Positions 1 through 8,191 of a stretch of DNA of 64,000 nucleotides are shown here, one piece after another. The translations under genes were made by a program, and so were the position numbers. Each line of letters begins with the position of its first letter. The stretch's first letter is position 1. Origin of the DNA: an uncultured Trueperaceae bacterium (GTDB lineage Bacteria; Deinococcota; Deinococci; Deinococcales; Trueperaceae); assembly GCA_937873495.1 (NCBI GenBank), contig CALMXZ010000012.1:62001-126000 (forward strand), read 5' to 3'. Below the pieces are notes generated by a model. It had not been told where the DNA came from. It ran no database searches and was given only the letters and a program-made list of their open reading frames with translations.

Positions 1-1
1 G

Positions 2-577
2 GACCTGCGCCAGATCCTGCCGGAGGCCGTTCGCATCGGGCTCCTGCACGGGCGCATGAGCTCTGCCGAGAAGGACGCCGTGATGGGGGCCTTCAGGCGG
101 CACGACCTCGACCTGCTCGTCACGACGACCGTCATCGAGGTCGGGGTGGACGTGCCGAACGCCACCGTGATGATCGTGGAGAACGCGGAGCGCTTCGGCC
201 TCGCCCAGCTCCATCAGCTCCGCGGCCGGGTCGGGCGCGGGGCCCACGCCAGCCACTGCGTGCTCGTCGCCGGCGACACGAGCCGCAAGACGCGCGAGCG
301 CCTGAACGTCCTCGTCAAGCACGCCGACGGCTTCACGATCGCCGAGGTGGACCTGCGCCTCAGGGGGCCGGGCGACCTGCGCGGCACCCGCCAGTCCGGG
401 CTGCCGGAGCTGACGGTCGGCGACATCGTCGAGGACGGCCCCATAATCGAGGCGGCGCGCGCGCTCGCCCAACGCATGCTCGAGGCGGACCCCGACCTCG
501 AGGCGCCGTGGGCCGCGCGTCTCGTCACCGAGTTGCGGCGGCGTAGCCGCGCCGTGATGGTCAGGGAGGTCATCTAG
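2..577 (+). CDS. recG: ATP-dependent DNA helicase RecG, C-terminal part (5' end outside window)
   Basis: This is the last 191 residues or so of RecG, the superfamily 2 helicase that remodels stalled replication forks and branched DNA. The visible part covers the second helicase lobe: a motif V-like [14 protein letters not shown] block, the motif VI block with QLRGRVGRG, and the RecG-typical downstream block with DLRLRGPGD and [10 protein letters not shown]. These last two blocks separate RecG from Mfd, which shares the helicase lobe. The C-terminus ends naturally at a TAG, followed 17 nt later by the next start. Only the N-terminal wedge domain and first lobe are missing, because the window begins inside the gene. 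Confidence 0.95.
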   Translation, partial: DLRQILPEAVRIGLLHGRMSSAEKDAVMGAFRRHDLDLLVTTTVIEVGVDVPNATVMIVENAERFGLAQLHQLRGRVGRGAHASHCVLVAGDTSRKTRERLNVLVKHADGFTIAEVDLRLRGPGDLRGTRQSGLPELTVGDIVEDGPIIEAARALAQRMLEADPDLEAPWAARLVTELRRRSRAVMVREVI

Positions 578-594
578 ATGAGGCGACTGGCTGT

Positions 595-1080
595 ATGAGA
601 CTACTGCTACGGTTCGGGTTCCTGGCCGCCTTCGCCGGCCTCCTCGTCGGGCTCGCCCTGCGCGTGGCGCTCACCAGGCGGCGCTTCGCGGCGCTGGCCG
701 CCCTCGCCCTCGCACCGCTCGTCGCCCACGCCGCTTACCTCATCGGCCTCGCGAGCCGGGCGGGGCTGCCGAGAGAGAGCGTGCTCGTGTTCGTAGTCGG
801 GGCGTTGCTCATCGTCCTGGCGGGGGCGATCGGCGCCGGACCCCTCACCAGGCGGCGCCCATGGTTCACGGTCGGCCTGCCGCTCGTCGCCACCCTCGCC
901 TACGCGGTCCTCGAAGCCGTCACGCTCGGTCCGGCCTGGGGCCCGAGGGGGTACGCCCCTGACGCGTTGGCCGGCGCCGCGTACGTGCTGGCCAGCGTCT
1001 TCTTCGCGGCGCTGCTGGTGCCGTTCGCGCCGGCCGCGCGCCCGCGGCCCGAGGCGACCGGCGAGCAGCGGCAGCCGTGA
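595..1080 (+). CDS. small hydrophobic integral membrane protein, function unknown
   Basis: A 161-residue protein with about five predicted transmembrane helices (near residues 4-25, 33-52, 60-82, 88-110 and 123-146) joined by short Arg-rich loops, and a charged Pro/Arg C-terminal tail. Composition and codon use match the neighbours. I do not recognise the family and see no catalytic motif. It starts 17 nt after recG and may be co-transcribed with it. The next gene has its own promoter-like box, so this is probably the last gene of the recG unit. Confidence 0.7.
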   Translation: MRLLLRFGFLAAFAGLLVGLALRVALTRRRFAALAALALAPLVAHAAYLIGLASRAGLPRESVLVFVVGALLIVLAGAIGAGPLTRRRPWFTVGLPLVATLAYAVLEAVTLGPAWGPRGYAPDALAGAAYVLASVFFAALLVPFAPAARPRPEATGEQRQP

Positions 1081-1093
1081 CGGCGCGGGATAG

Positions 1094-1099
1094 TAGACT
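1094..1099 (+). promoter_or_regulatory. -10 box TAGACT, leaderless-type promoter
   Basis: TAGACT lies 9 nt before the GTG at 1109, leaving no room for a Shine-Dalgarno sequence, and none is visible. No TTGACA-like -35 is seen at the usual distance. The arrangement matches the TANNNT-only leaderless promoters described in Deinococcus. Confidence 0.5.
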
Positions 1100-1108
1100 C
1101 TAGCCATC

Positions 1109-2038
1109 GTGGGGTACAGGTCCTTCGCTCCCCGTCTTGCCGCCCTCTGGCTGGTACTGCTCGCGCTCCTCGCGGCCTGTGCCCCCCGCACGGAGGTGCG
1201 CACGGTCGAGGCCATCGGCACCGCCTTGCCGGTCGAGTTCGAACTCGTGCCAGGGCAGACGAGCATCGAACGGTTCGATCCGCCTGGTGCGGGCGGGCGG
1301 CTCGAGCTCACCGTCGGATCGTTGGCGCGCAACCCCAACGACTACGGCATCAGGCTGCAGACCATCACGTACGTCGTCTACCTGGAAGGGAAGCAGGTCG
1401 TGCGCGGCGCGCTCGCGCCCGACGTCTACCTCGAGGCCGCCTCCACCACGCCCATAAAGTTCGACATCGCCACGTCGCTGGCCGGGCAACCGGACCTGCT
1501 CGGCGCCGCGGCGCGGGCGTTCGCCGGTCGGCCGCTGCAGTTCAAGGTCGAGGGCGTCCTGCGTTTCTCCACCCCGACGCACCTGTACGAGACCCGCAAC
1601 AAGGTCCTGGTCAGCGGCGCGACTTTGGCTCGGCAGACCGTGCAGGCGCCGCTGCTCCGCCTGGACGAGACGGAGAGCCGCGTGTTCATGCTCCGCCCGG
1701 ACGTTCCCGTAGTACAGCTCGTGCTCCAGGCCGTGAACCCCGGCGACATCGGCTACTTCCTGTACGGGAAGGACCTGGCGTTGGCGCTCGGTCGGTGGCA
1801 CATGGCGTCAGAGGACATGAGCCCGGTGCCGCTGGCCGCGGGCGAGTCGTCGCGCGTCGACCTCACGTTCTACCCGGTGCTCGCCGAGCTGGGCGACGAG
1901 GCACGCGCCGCGCTCGAGGGCGCCCTCGCCCATCACGTGACGTTGGCCCAGCTGGAGGGCGACCTGTTCATGGACGTCCTGGGCGTCGACTCCTTCCCGG
2001 TGCCCACCGGCTGGACCGTGACCGGCTTCATCCACTGA
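1109..2038 (+). CDS. lipoprotein with two LEA14/WHy-like domains
   Basis: A 309-residue predicted lipoprotein. The N-terminus is a hydrophobic signal ending in a lipobox LLAAC with the modifiable Cys at about residue 24. The rest appears to be an internal duplication of a beta-rich LEA14/WHy-type domain: residues ~40-160 with SLARNPNDYGIRLQ, and ~165-305 with LQAVNPGDIGYFLYG. The NPN/NPGD turns followed by an aromatic/hydrophobic strand are typical of that fold. LEA14/WHy proteins are linked to stress protection, but no specific role can be read here. The GTG start is favoured because a -10 box sits 9 nt upstream. Confidence 0.7.
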   Translation: MGYRSFAPRLAALWLVLLALLAACAPRTEVRTVEAIGTALPVEFELVPGQTSIERFDPPGAGGRLELTVGSLARNPNDYGIRLQTITYVVYLEGKQVVRGALAPDVYLEAASTTPIKFDIATSLAGQPDLLGAAARAFAGRPLQFKVEGVLRFSTPTHLYETRNKVLVSGATLARQTVQAPLLRLDETESRVFMLRPDVPVVQLVLQAVNPGDIGYFLYGKDLALALGRWHMASEDMSPVPLAAGESSRVDLTFYPVLAELGDEARAALEGALAHHVTLAQLEGDLFMDVLGVDSFPVPTGWTVTGFIH

Positions 2039-2157
2039 CGCCGCGGTCGCTCGACGCCGGCCGAACGGCGCTCGGGGGCGACCACCGCGCTCTACCCCCG
2101 CTCGGCGTCGCGACGCGGGTGATTCCCGTCGTTCCGGTCATGCTCCGGCGAACGTAG

Positions 2158-2163
2158 TAGAGT
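2158..2163 (+). promoter_or_regulatory. -10 box TAGAGT before serA
   Basis: TAGAGT ends 8 nt before the ATG of serA at 2172. The surrounding string TAGTAGAGTC resembles TAGTAGACTC before the 1109 gene. No Shine-Dalgarno is visible between the box and the start, which suggests a leaderless serA mRNA. The 133-nt gap from 2039 to 2171 shows nothing else. Confidence 0.5.
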
Positions 2164-2171
2164 CGCGCGAT

Positions 2172-3743
2172 ATGCTGCGCATCCTCGTCACCGATGACAT
2201 CCAACTCGGGGTGCTCTCCGATCCCGGAGTGACCTTGGACGACCGCGCCGGCATCGGCAGGACCGAGCTCCTGCGGGTGATCGGCGATTACGACGCCATC
2301 ATCACTCGCAGTCGCACGCAAGTCGACGAGGAGCTGCTTAAGGCAGGGAAGCGCCTCAAGGTCGTCGGGCGAGGCGGGGTGGGGGTCGACAACATCGACC
2401 TCGACGCCGCCAGTAGGCGCGACATCCTGGTCGTCAACGCACCGGACGCCAACAACGTATCCGCCGCCGAGCTCGCCATCGCCCTCATGCTCTCGGCGGC
2501 CCGAGGCGTGGCGCGCTCCGACAAGCTCCTGAGGAGCGGGAAGTGGGACCGCGCTTACCTGGGCCGGGAGGTCGAGACGGCGCGGCTCGGGGTGGTTGGC
2601 CTCGGTCGTATCGGCTCTCTCGTGGCGCGCAAGGCGCAGGGGCTCGGCATGCAAGTGGCGGCGTACGACCCGTACATCAACCGGCGTCGCGCCGACGAGT
2701 TGAAGGTCGAGCTGTTCGACGACCTTCGCGCCATGCTCGCGCGTTCTGACTTCCTGACCGTCCACACGCCCCTCACGGACGAGACCCGCGGCATGCTCGG
2801 TCACGAGGAGCTCGCGGCCCTGCCGGTCGGCGCCGTGGTCGTCAACGCCGCGCGCGGCGGCATCATCCAGGAGGACGCGCTCCTCGCGGCCCTCGAGTCC
2901 GGTCGGCTCTTCGGCGCGGGGCTCGACGTCTTCGTGCTGGAGCCGCCCCGCCCGGACCACCCGCTGTTGCAGCGCGACGACGTCGTCGTGACCGCGCACC
3001 TCGGTGCCAACACGCGCGAGGCGCAGCACCGGGTGGGAGAGCAGATCCTCGAGCGGACGTTGGCGGTGCTGCAAGGCGACTACTCGGTGGGGATCGTCAA
3101 CGCGCCGGCCCTGGCCCCGAGCGTCATGGCGGCGCTCGGCGTCCACCTCACCCTCGGCGAGCGGCTGGGGGGCATGGCGACGCAGCTAGCCCGCGGGCGG
3201 GTTCGCGCCGTCGAGGTGGAGTTCTCCGGCGACTTCCCGCTGGACCCGGACCCCATCGCGACCGCCGTCGTCAAGGGCCTCATGGAGCCCTTCCTCGACA
3301 CCCCGCCCAGCTACGTGAACGCGCCGTCGTTGGCCCGCGACCGCGACATCCGCGTCAGCAAGGTGACCTCGAGCGCCAACCACGGCTACACGACCCACGT
3401 GCTCGTCACGGTCGAGGCGGCGGACGGCGTGACGCGCGTCGGTGGCACCGTCCTGGCCGGTCAGCCGCGCATCACCAGCATCGAGGGTTACAACCTCGAG
3501 ATCCGCCCGGAAGGCGCCATGCTCGTCTGCACGAACGTCGACAGGCCGGGGGCCGTCGGCCGGGTCGGGACCGTGCTCGGCGACGCGGGGGTGAACATCA
3601 ACAGCATGCAGCTCTCCAGGGTGAGCGACGACGGCCTGGCCATGTTCGTCGTCAGCCTCGACTCCGCGCCTAGCGAAGCGGTGCTCGAGGTGCTCGCAGG
3701 CATGACTGACGTGATCCGCAGCCTGCGCCTGGTGCGCCTGTGA
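2172..3743 (+). CDS. serA: D-3-phosphoglycerate dehydrogenase
   Basis: SerA oxidises 3-phosphoglycerate to 3-phosphohydroxypyruvate with NAD+, the first step of phosphorylated serine synthesis. The 523 residues fit the long type-I form: an N-terminal substrate domain with RGGVGVDNID (~67-76), a Rossmann domain with GLGRIG at 143-148, the catalytic Arg in NAARGGIIQ, a His-containing VTAHLGANT block, an intervening ASB domain, and a C-terminal ACT domain (~450-523) containing PGAVGRVGTVLGDAGVNINSM. The ACT domain suggests serine feedback inhibition, as in the family. The stop overlaps the GTG of the next gene by 4 nt (GTGA), so the three serine-cluster genes are translationally coupled. Confidence 0.96.
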   Translation: MLRILVTDDIQLGVLSDPGVTLDDRAGIGRTELLRVIGDYDAIITRSRTQVDEELLKAGKRLKVVGRGGVGVDNIDLDAASRRDILVVNAPDANNVSAAELAIALMLSAARGVARSDKLLRSGKWDRAYLGREVETARLGVVGLGRIGSLVARKAQGLGMQVAAYDPYINRRRADELKVELFDDLRAMLARSDFLTVHTPLTDETRGMLGHEELAALPVGAVVVNAARGGIIQEDALLAALESGRLFGAGLDVFVLEPPRPDHPLLQRDDVVVTAHLGANTREAQHRVGEQILERTLAVLQGDYSVGIVNAPALAPSVMAALGVHLTLGERLGGMATQLARGRVRAVEVEFSGDFPLDPDPIATAVVKGLMEPFLDTPPSYVNAPSLARDRDIRVSKVTSSANHGYTTHVLVTVEAADGVTRVGGTVLAGQPRITSIEGYNLEIRPEGAMLVCTNVDRPGAVGRVGTVLGDAGVNINSMQLSRVSDDGLAMFVVSLDSAPSEAVLEVLAGMTDVIRSLRLVRL

Positions 3744-4963
3744 CCGGACCGGAGTGCCCCGCCGGCTCCGGCGCCGCCCCGCAGGTCCGCGGCGCCGCGC
3801 CCGCCGGGGGAGCCTTCGGCTTCCGGGAGCGCCTCCTCGCCCCCGGCCCGGTCGAGGTGCCGCCCGCCGTCCTCGAGGCCGTCGCGCGCGCGGTGCCCCA
3901 TCACCGCACGGCCGGCGCTCGCGAGACGTTCCTCAGCGCCAGGTCGCGCCTCGCCCAGGTCTTCCGCGTGCCGGGCGACGACGTCCTGATCGTGACGGGC
4001 AGCGGCACCGCCGGTTTCGAGGCGGCGCTCGTCAGCAGCGTGCCGGCCGGCGGCGCCGTGCTCGCGCTCCAGGCCGGCAAGTTCGGCGAGCGCTGGGCCG
4101 GGATGGCCCGGCGCCTCGGCTACGCCGTCGAGGCTTTCGCCGCCGAACCCGGCGTGGAGTTCGACCTCGCCGCGCTGGCCGGCAGACTGCGCGCCCTGCC
4201 CGATCTGGCCGCCGTGACGCTCGTGCATAGCGAGACCTCGACGGGCGCGCTCCACGACGTGCAAGCGCTCGCCGCGCTCGTACGTGCCGAACGGCCGGGC
4301 GCGCTCGTGCTCGTCGACGCCGTCACCAGCCTGGCCTGCGCCGAACTGCTCCCGCGCGAGTGGGGGCTCGACGCCGTCGTGTCCGGCTCGCAGAAGGGCG
4401 TGATGACGCCGCCCGGGCTGGCGTTCGTGTGGCTCTCGGAACGCGCCTGGCGGCGCGCCGCCGAGAGCGCCCAGCCGCGTTACTACCTCGACCTCCACCG
4501 GGAGAGGCGCAAGCAGGCGGCGGGGGAGACGGCGTACACGCCGGCGGTGTCGCTCGTGGCGGGGCTCGACGTCGCCCTCGGGCTCCTGCTCGCCGAAGGC
4601 CTCGACGCGGTGTGGCGCCGCCGGGCGGCGCTCAACGCCGGCCTCCTCGCCGCCGGGGTCGCGCTCGGCATGCGCCCGCTGGCCGCCCGCCCGAGCCCGG
4701 CGGTGGCCGCGCTGCTGGTGCCGGACGGCGTGAGCGCCCCCGACGTCGTCAAGGCGGCCCGCGCGCGCGGCGCGGTGCTGGCCGGCGGCCAGGACGAGTT
4801 CAAGCCGGTTCTCATCCGACCGTCGCTGCTCGGCCACGCCGACCGCTACGACGCCATCGGCGTCGCCCAACTCCTCGAGGATGCGCTAGCGGACGTGCGT
4901 ACCGGTACGCCACGCGGCGTGGCGGCCGTCGCCGCCATGCGGGCCATGGACGAGGTCGGGTGA
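3740..4963 (+). CDS. class V PLP-dependent aminotransferase, likely serving serine synthesis
   Basis: A 407-residue class V aminotransferase of the serine-pyruvate / alanine-glyoxylate type. LLAPGPVEVP (~32-41) is the usual N-terminal signature, HSETSTGALHD (~163-173) contacts the cofactor, and SGSQKGVM places the Schiff-base Lys at about residue 219. The start is a GTG overlapping the serA stop. Context (serA before, histidine phosphatase after) argues that it transaminates 3-phosphohydroxypyruvate to phosphoserine, which other class V members do in organisms without classical SerC. The first ~27 residues are low-complexity, so a later start is possible. The family is certain; the substrate is inference. 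Confidence 0.85.
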   Translation: MTGPECPAGSGAAPQVRGAAPAGGAFGFRERLLAPGPVEVPPAVLEAVARAVPHHRTAGARETFLSARSRLAQVFRVPGDDVLIVTGSGTAGFEAALVSSVPAGGAVLALQAGKFGERWAGMARRLGYAVEAFAAEPGVEFDLAALAGRLRALPDLAAVTLVHSETSTGALHDVQALAALVRAERPGALVLVDAVTSLACAELLPREWGLDAVVSGSQKGVMTPPGLAFVWLSERAWRRAAESAQPRYYLDLHRERRKQAAGETAYTPAVSLVAGLDVALGLLLAEGLDAVWRRRAALNAGLLAAGVALGMRPLAARPSPAVAALLVPDGVSAPDVVKAARARGAVLAGGQDEFKPVLIRPSLLGHADRYDAIGVAQLLEDALADVRTGTPRGVAAVAAMRAMDEVG

Positions 4964-5598
4964 GCGCGGCCTCTGCCGCGGCCCCTTCCGCCGCGGCCCA
5001 GGGCGGCGGCGAGTTCGTGCTGGTGCGCCACGCGCCCACCACCCCCGTTGCCGGCGCGGCGGCGGCCACGTGGCGACTGGCGCCCGGGGCGATGGAGCTG
5101 ACGGCGGCGCTCGCGATGGCGCTGGCGGGCGTGCGGCTGGCTCCGCCGGGCGGCTCGGCCGGAGCGATCGAGGCGGTGGTCTCCAGTCACGAACCCAAGG
5201 CCCTGGCGACGGCACGCACCCTGTCGCTCGTCCTCGGGGTCCCGACGACGACCGGCACGGACCTGGAGGAGCATCACAGGGACGACGTCCCGCTCATGCC
5301 GGAGGCCGAGTTCCTGCGTACCGTCAAGCGCTTCTTCGCCCGCCCTGACGTGCTCGTGTTCGGGAGCGAGACGGCGAGCGAGGCCCAGGCGCGCTTCCGC
5401 CGCGGCGTCGCGGACGCGCTGACCGCCAGGCCGGGCAAGCGGGTGGCGGTCGTGTCGCACGGCACGGTGATGGCCCTGGCGTTGGCGCAGGCGAACGGCC
5501 TCGAGCCGTTCGCGCTCTGGCAGTCGTTGAAGCTCCCCGAAGCGATCGTCGTGCGGCACGACCTCACGATCGTCGAGCGGCTCTCGCTCGAAGGGTGA
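4960..5598 (+). CDS. histidine phosphatase superfamily protein, candidate metal-independent phosphoserine phosphatase
   Basis: A 212-residue phosphoglycerate-mutase-like protein with a complete catalytic set: the phospho-acceptor His in VLVRHAPTT, a SSHEPKALATA segment (the usual Arg region is EPK here), an acidic residue in TDLEEHH, and the second His in VVSHGTVMAL. The GTG start at 4960 overlaps the aminotransferase stop by 4 nt. Cofactor-independent phosphoserine phosphatases of this superfamily are known from Hydrogenobacter and others. Third place in a serA-aminotransferase operon makes the last step of serine synthesis the natural guess. No substrate-specific motif confirms it, and a housekeeping sugar-phosphate phosphatase remains possible. 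Confidence 0.75.
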   Translation: MSAASAAAPSAAAQGGGEFVLVRHAPTTPVAGAAAATWRLAPGAMELTAALAMALAGVRLAPPGGSAGAIEAVVSSHEPKALATARTLSLVLGVPTTTGTDLEEHHRDDVPLMPEAEFLRTVKRFFARPDVLVFGSETASEAQARFRRGVADALTARPGKRVAVVSHGTVMALALAQANGLEPFALWQSLKLPEAIVVRHDLTIVERLSLEG

Positions 5599-5601
5599 GG
5601 G

Positions 5602-5621
5602 GCGGCCGGACCGGCGGCCGC
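5602..5621. terminator. GC-rich inverted repeat between convergent genes
   Basis: GCGGCCG and CGGCCGC can form a 7-bp stem around GACCGG. It lies in the 35-nt gap between two convergent genes, where it could serve both strands. There is no T-run on either side, so a classical intrinsic terminator is not shown. Confidence 0.35.
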
Positions 5622-5633
5622 GCGCAACCTCAG

Positions 5634-6380
5634 CTAACCTTCGGGTCCGCGTTTGCGGGAGATCACGACCATGCCGAGGCTGCTCGCCAGCCAGCGCCCG
5701 AGGTCGAAGCCGCCGTACAGCCGGACGTCTGCGAAGCCGGCGTGCCGTAGCGCCCGCTCCAGTTCGAAACGCCCGAAGTAACGCTGCGTGAGGGTCGCCG
5801 TCCTACGCGTGAGCTTGCCGTCGTCCCCCGGCTCGTCCAGGTAGTAGCGGCTCGTCACGAGCTGGCGCTCCGCGTCGTGCTCCTGCACCAGGAACAGGTC
5901 GGCGCCCGCCCTCAGGGCGGACGCCAGCGCCGCCTCGCGCCGGAGGACGCCCAGTTGACCGAGGTGCGGCTGGTAGACGTCGAACGCGAACGTGCCGGCG
6001 GGCTCGAGGTGAGCGAGCACCGCCGCCAGCGCCTCGTCCTGGTCGGCGGGCGTGTACAGGTGCATGAGGGTGTTGAAGGGCGCGATCGCGAGCGGGAAGG
6101 CGCGGCCGAGGGACAGCTCGCGCATGTCGGCATGCACCAGGCTCACCTGGTCGTACCCGGCCAGGCGCTCCGCCGCGCGCTCGAGCATGGCCGCGGAGGC
6201 GTCGACGGCGACGACCGCGTGGCCGGCCCTTGCCAGCGCCTCCGTCACCCTGCCCGTACCGCACCCCAGCTCGAGCACCGGACCGCCGTACTCGTCGGCC
6301 AGGCGCAGGTAGAAGGGCACGTCGTCGCGATAGGTCGCGTACTGGAGGTCGTAGAGGTCCGGCGCCGAGTCGTAGATCAC
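5634..6380 (-). CDS. class I SAM-dependent methyltransferase
   Basis: A 248-residue methyltransferase. Motif I is VLELGCGTGRVTEAL, motif II the acidic AVDASAAML, and a third conserved stretch is VHADMRELSL, which together define a SAM-binding Rossmann fold. The N-terminal YDSAPDLYDLQYATYRDD segment resembles small-molecule methyltransferases of the UbiE/Methyltransf_25 type. The GTG start at 6380 overlaps the stop of the upstream ABC exporter (GTGA), making this the last gene of the lipid A cluster. It might modify an envelope lipid or sugar, but nothing in the sequence names the substrate. Confidence 0.8.
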   Translation of the reverse strand: MIYDSAPDLYDLQYATYRDDVPFYLRLADEYGGPVLELGCGTGRVTEALARAGHAVVAVDASAAMLERAAERLAGYDQVSLVHADMRELSLGRAFPLAIAPFNTLMHLYTPADQDEALAAVLAHLEPAGTFAFDVYQPHLGQLGVLRREAALASALRAGADLFLVQEHDAERQLVTSRYYLDEPGDDGKLTRRTATLTQRYFGRFELERALRHAGFADVRLYGGFDLGRWLASSLGMVVISRKRGPEG

Positions 6381-8191
6381 GCATAGCTCCCTGCGGGGCC
6401 GGCGGCCACGAGGTGAGCGGCGGCGCGCGCGAGCGCCGGACGATGGGTGACGGCCAGCACGAGCCGGTCCGAGGCCAGGCGCACGAGCAGCGCCACGATC
6501 TCCGCCTCGCTGTCGTCGTCGAGGTTCGAGGTCGGCTCGTCGAGCAGCACGGCGTCCGGCTTGCCGAGCAGCGCCCTGGCGATGGCGAGGCGCTGGCGTT
6601 GCCCGCCCGAGAAGCCGCCGCCGTCCTCGCCGAGCAGCGCGTCGAGCCCGCCGGGCGCGCGCCTGACTGCCCCCGCCATGCCTACGCCCTCGAGCGCCCA
6701 CCACAGCTCGGCCTCCCCGACGGCGCGGCCCATGCTCAGGGCGTCGCGCAGCCTGCCGGAGAGGAGCTCATGCCCCTGTGGCACGTACGCCAGGCGCGCG
6801 CGCAGCTCGGCCTCTGGCACGTCGGCGAGCGCGCGCGCGCCAGGCGCTGCCGCGCCCGCCTCGCGGGGGCCGCCGGTGAGCGGGTGCGCCGCCGGCCCGT
6901 CGGTCCTCAGCTCAATCGTGCCGGTGCTGGGGGCCGCGAAGCGCAGGAGGAGGCGCAGGAGGGTGGTCTTGCCGCTCCCGCTGGCGCCAGTGACGACGAC
7001 GAGGCCGCGGCGCGGCAGCGCCAGGCTCACGCGCTCGAGCACGGGCACGCCGGGCGTGTAGGCGTAGGCCACGTCCTGCAGGACGATGAGGGGCGCGTCG
7101 GCCCCCGGCCCGCCGGGTAGGCGACCGGGCGCCACGTCGACGAGCTCGAAGGTCGTGGCCTTGGCGGCCGCGCCGGCCTGCGCCGGGTCGTCGCCGGTAC
7201 TCGCGCCCGTGTCGAGCTTGGCGACGTCGAACGCGCCGCTGTCGAGCGCCCCCAACCTGAGGGCGGCCGCGCGCGCCTCGCGGTACATGGCGTAGCTGTG
7301 TGGCAGGAGCTGTAGGGGGGCGGCGGCGAGGGCGACGAGGGTCAGGAACGCCACGACGTCCCCCACGGTCAACGTGCCGCGCCCCACCGCGTCGACGAGG
7401 ATGACGACGAGCACGCCGATGGCCACGAAGACGAGCACTTGCGTGGCGGGCACCTGCAGGCCGGCGATCAGGCTGCGGCGCGCGCTCTGGACCTCCACCT
7501 GGCGATTGGCGGCCCCGAAGCGCCGGAGCATCTCGTCGTCCGCCCCGAACGCCCGCACGAGTTCGTGGTGCTTGAGGCCTTCCTGGAGGTGGTGGCCGAC
7601 GGCCTCGCTGCCTTCGAGCGCCCTGCGGCTCACGTGCTCGAGCTTGCGGCCGAGCAGCCGCAGGGCGCCGGCGGCCGGCAGGGCGAGGACAACCAGGGCG
7701 AGGGCGGCGCGGGGGTCCGCGCGCAGCAGGAGGGCGAGGATGAGGCATAGGGTCGCGGACTCGGCGATGAGCGAGCCCAACCCGAAGCGGTAGAACGTCT
7801 CGACCTCGCGCAGGTCCGTGACGATCCTGCCGGAGAGCGCCCCGCTCGTCGCCGGGAGCGTGCCGGGCTCCGCCGCGAGGAGGCGCGCGTACAAGCGCTC
7901 GCGCCAGCGCGCGCCGACGTGGGCCGCCGCGCGCCCGAGCAGCGCGTCCTGCGCCCAGAGGGCGAGGCTGCCGCCCACCGCCACGACCCCGGCCGTGAGC
8001 AGGACGCGCGGCAGCGCGCCGACGTCCTGGGAGCGCAACACCTGATCGAAGAGCGGCGTTACGAAGAGGGGCACGATCGCCACGCGCAGCGCCGCGCCGA
8101 CGAGGGCTGCGGCAGCCCCGAGCCAGGCGGCCTTGGAGCGAGGTCGAAGCAGGTCGCCGATCCGGTCATGGGCGGCGGTCGGGGCGCTCAT
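6377..8191 (-). CDS. ABC exporter, fused permease and ATPase (MsbA-like)
   Basis: A 604-residue half-transporter. Residues ~20-310 carry about six transmembrane helices. The ATPase follows after a Gly/Ala-rich linker (~325-365), with Walker A GASGSGKTT at 402-410, Q-loop YVPQG (~469-473), signature FSGGQRQR (~527-534), Walker B AVLLDEP and an H-loop VTHRP. All ATPase motifs are intact. MsbA flips lipid A-core across the inner membrane. The gene overlaps lpxB-like by 4 nt and directly follows the lpx genes, which supports an MsbA role, though sequence alone cannot exclude another lipid or drug substrate. Confidence 0.85.
   Translation of the reverse strand: MSAPTAAHDRIGDLLRPRSKAAWLGAAAALVGAALRVAIVPLFVTPLFDQVLRSQDVGALPRVLLTAGVVAVGGSLALWAQDALLGRAAAHVGARWRERLYARLLAAEPGTLPATSGALSGRIVTDLREVETFYRFGLGSLIAESATLCLILALLLRADPRAALALVVLALPAAGALRLLGRKLEHVSRRALEGSEAVGHHLQEGLKHHELVRAFGADDEMLRRFGAANRQVEVQSARRSLIAGLQVPATQVLVFVAIGVLVVILVDAVGRGTLTVGDVVAFLTLVALAAAPLQLLPHSYAMYREARAAALRLGALDSGAFDVAKLDTGASTGDDPAQAGAAAKATTFELVDVAPGRLPGGPGADAPLIVLQDVAYAYTPGVPVLERVSLALPRRGLVVVTGASGSGKTTLLRLLLRFAAPSTGTIELRTDGPAAHPLTGGPREAGAAAPGARALADVPEAELRARLAYVPQGHELLSGRLRDALSMGRAVGEAELWWALEGVGMAGAVRRAPGGLDALLGEDGGGFSGGQRQRLAIARALLGKPDAVLLDEPTSNLDDDSEAEIVALLVRLASDRLVLAVTHRPALARAAAHLVAAGPAGSYA

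Noticed and set aside
1-577. Mfd (transcription-repair coupling factor) for the first partial gene
   Set aside because: The helicase lobe is shared, but the DLRLRGPGD and [10 protein letters not shown] blocks and the immediate C-terminal end fit RecG, not Mfd, which has a further D7 domain.
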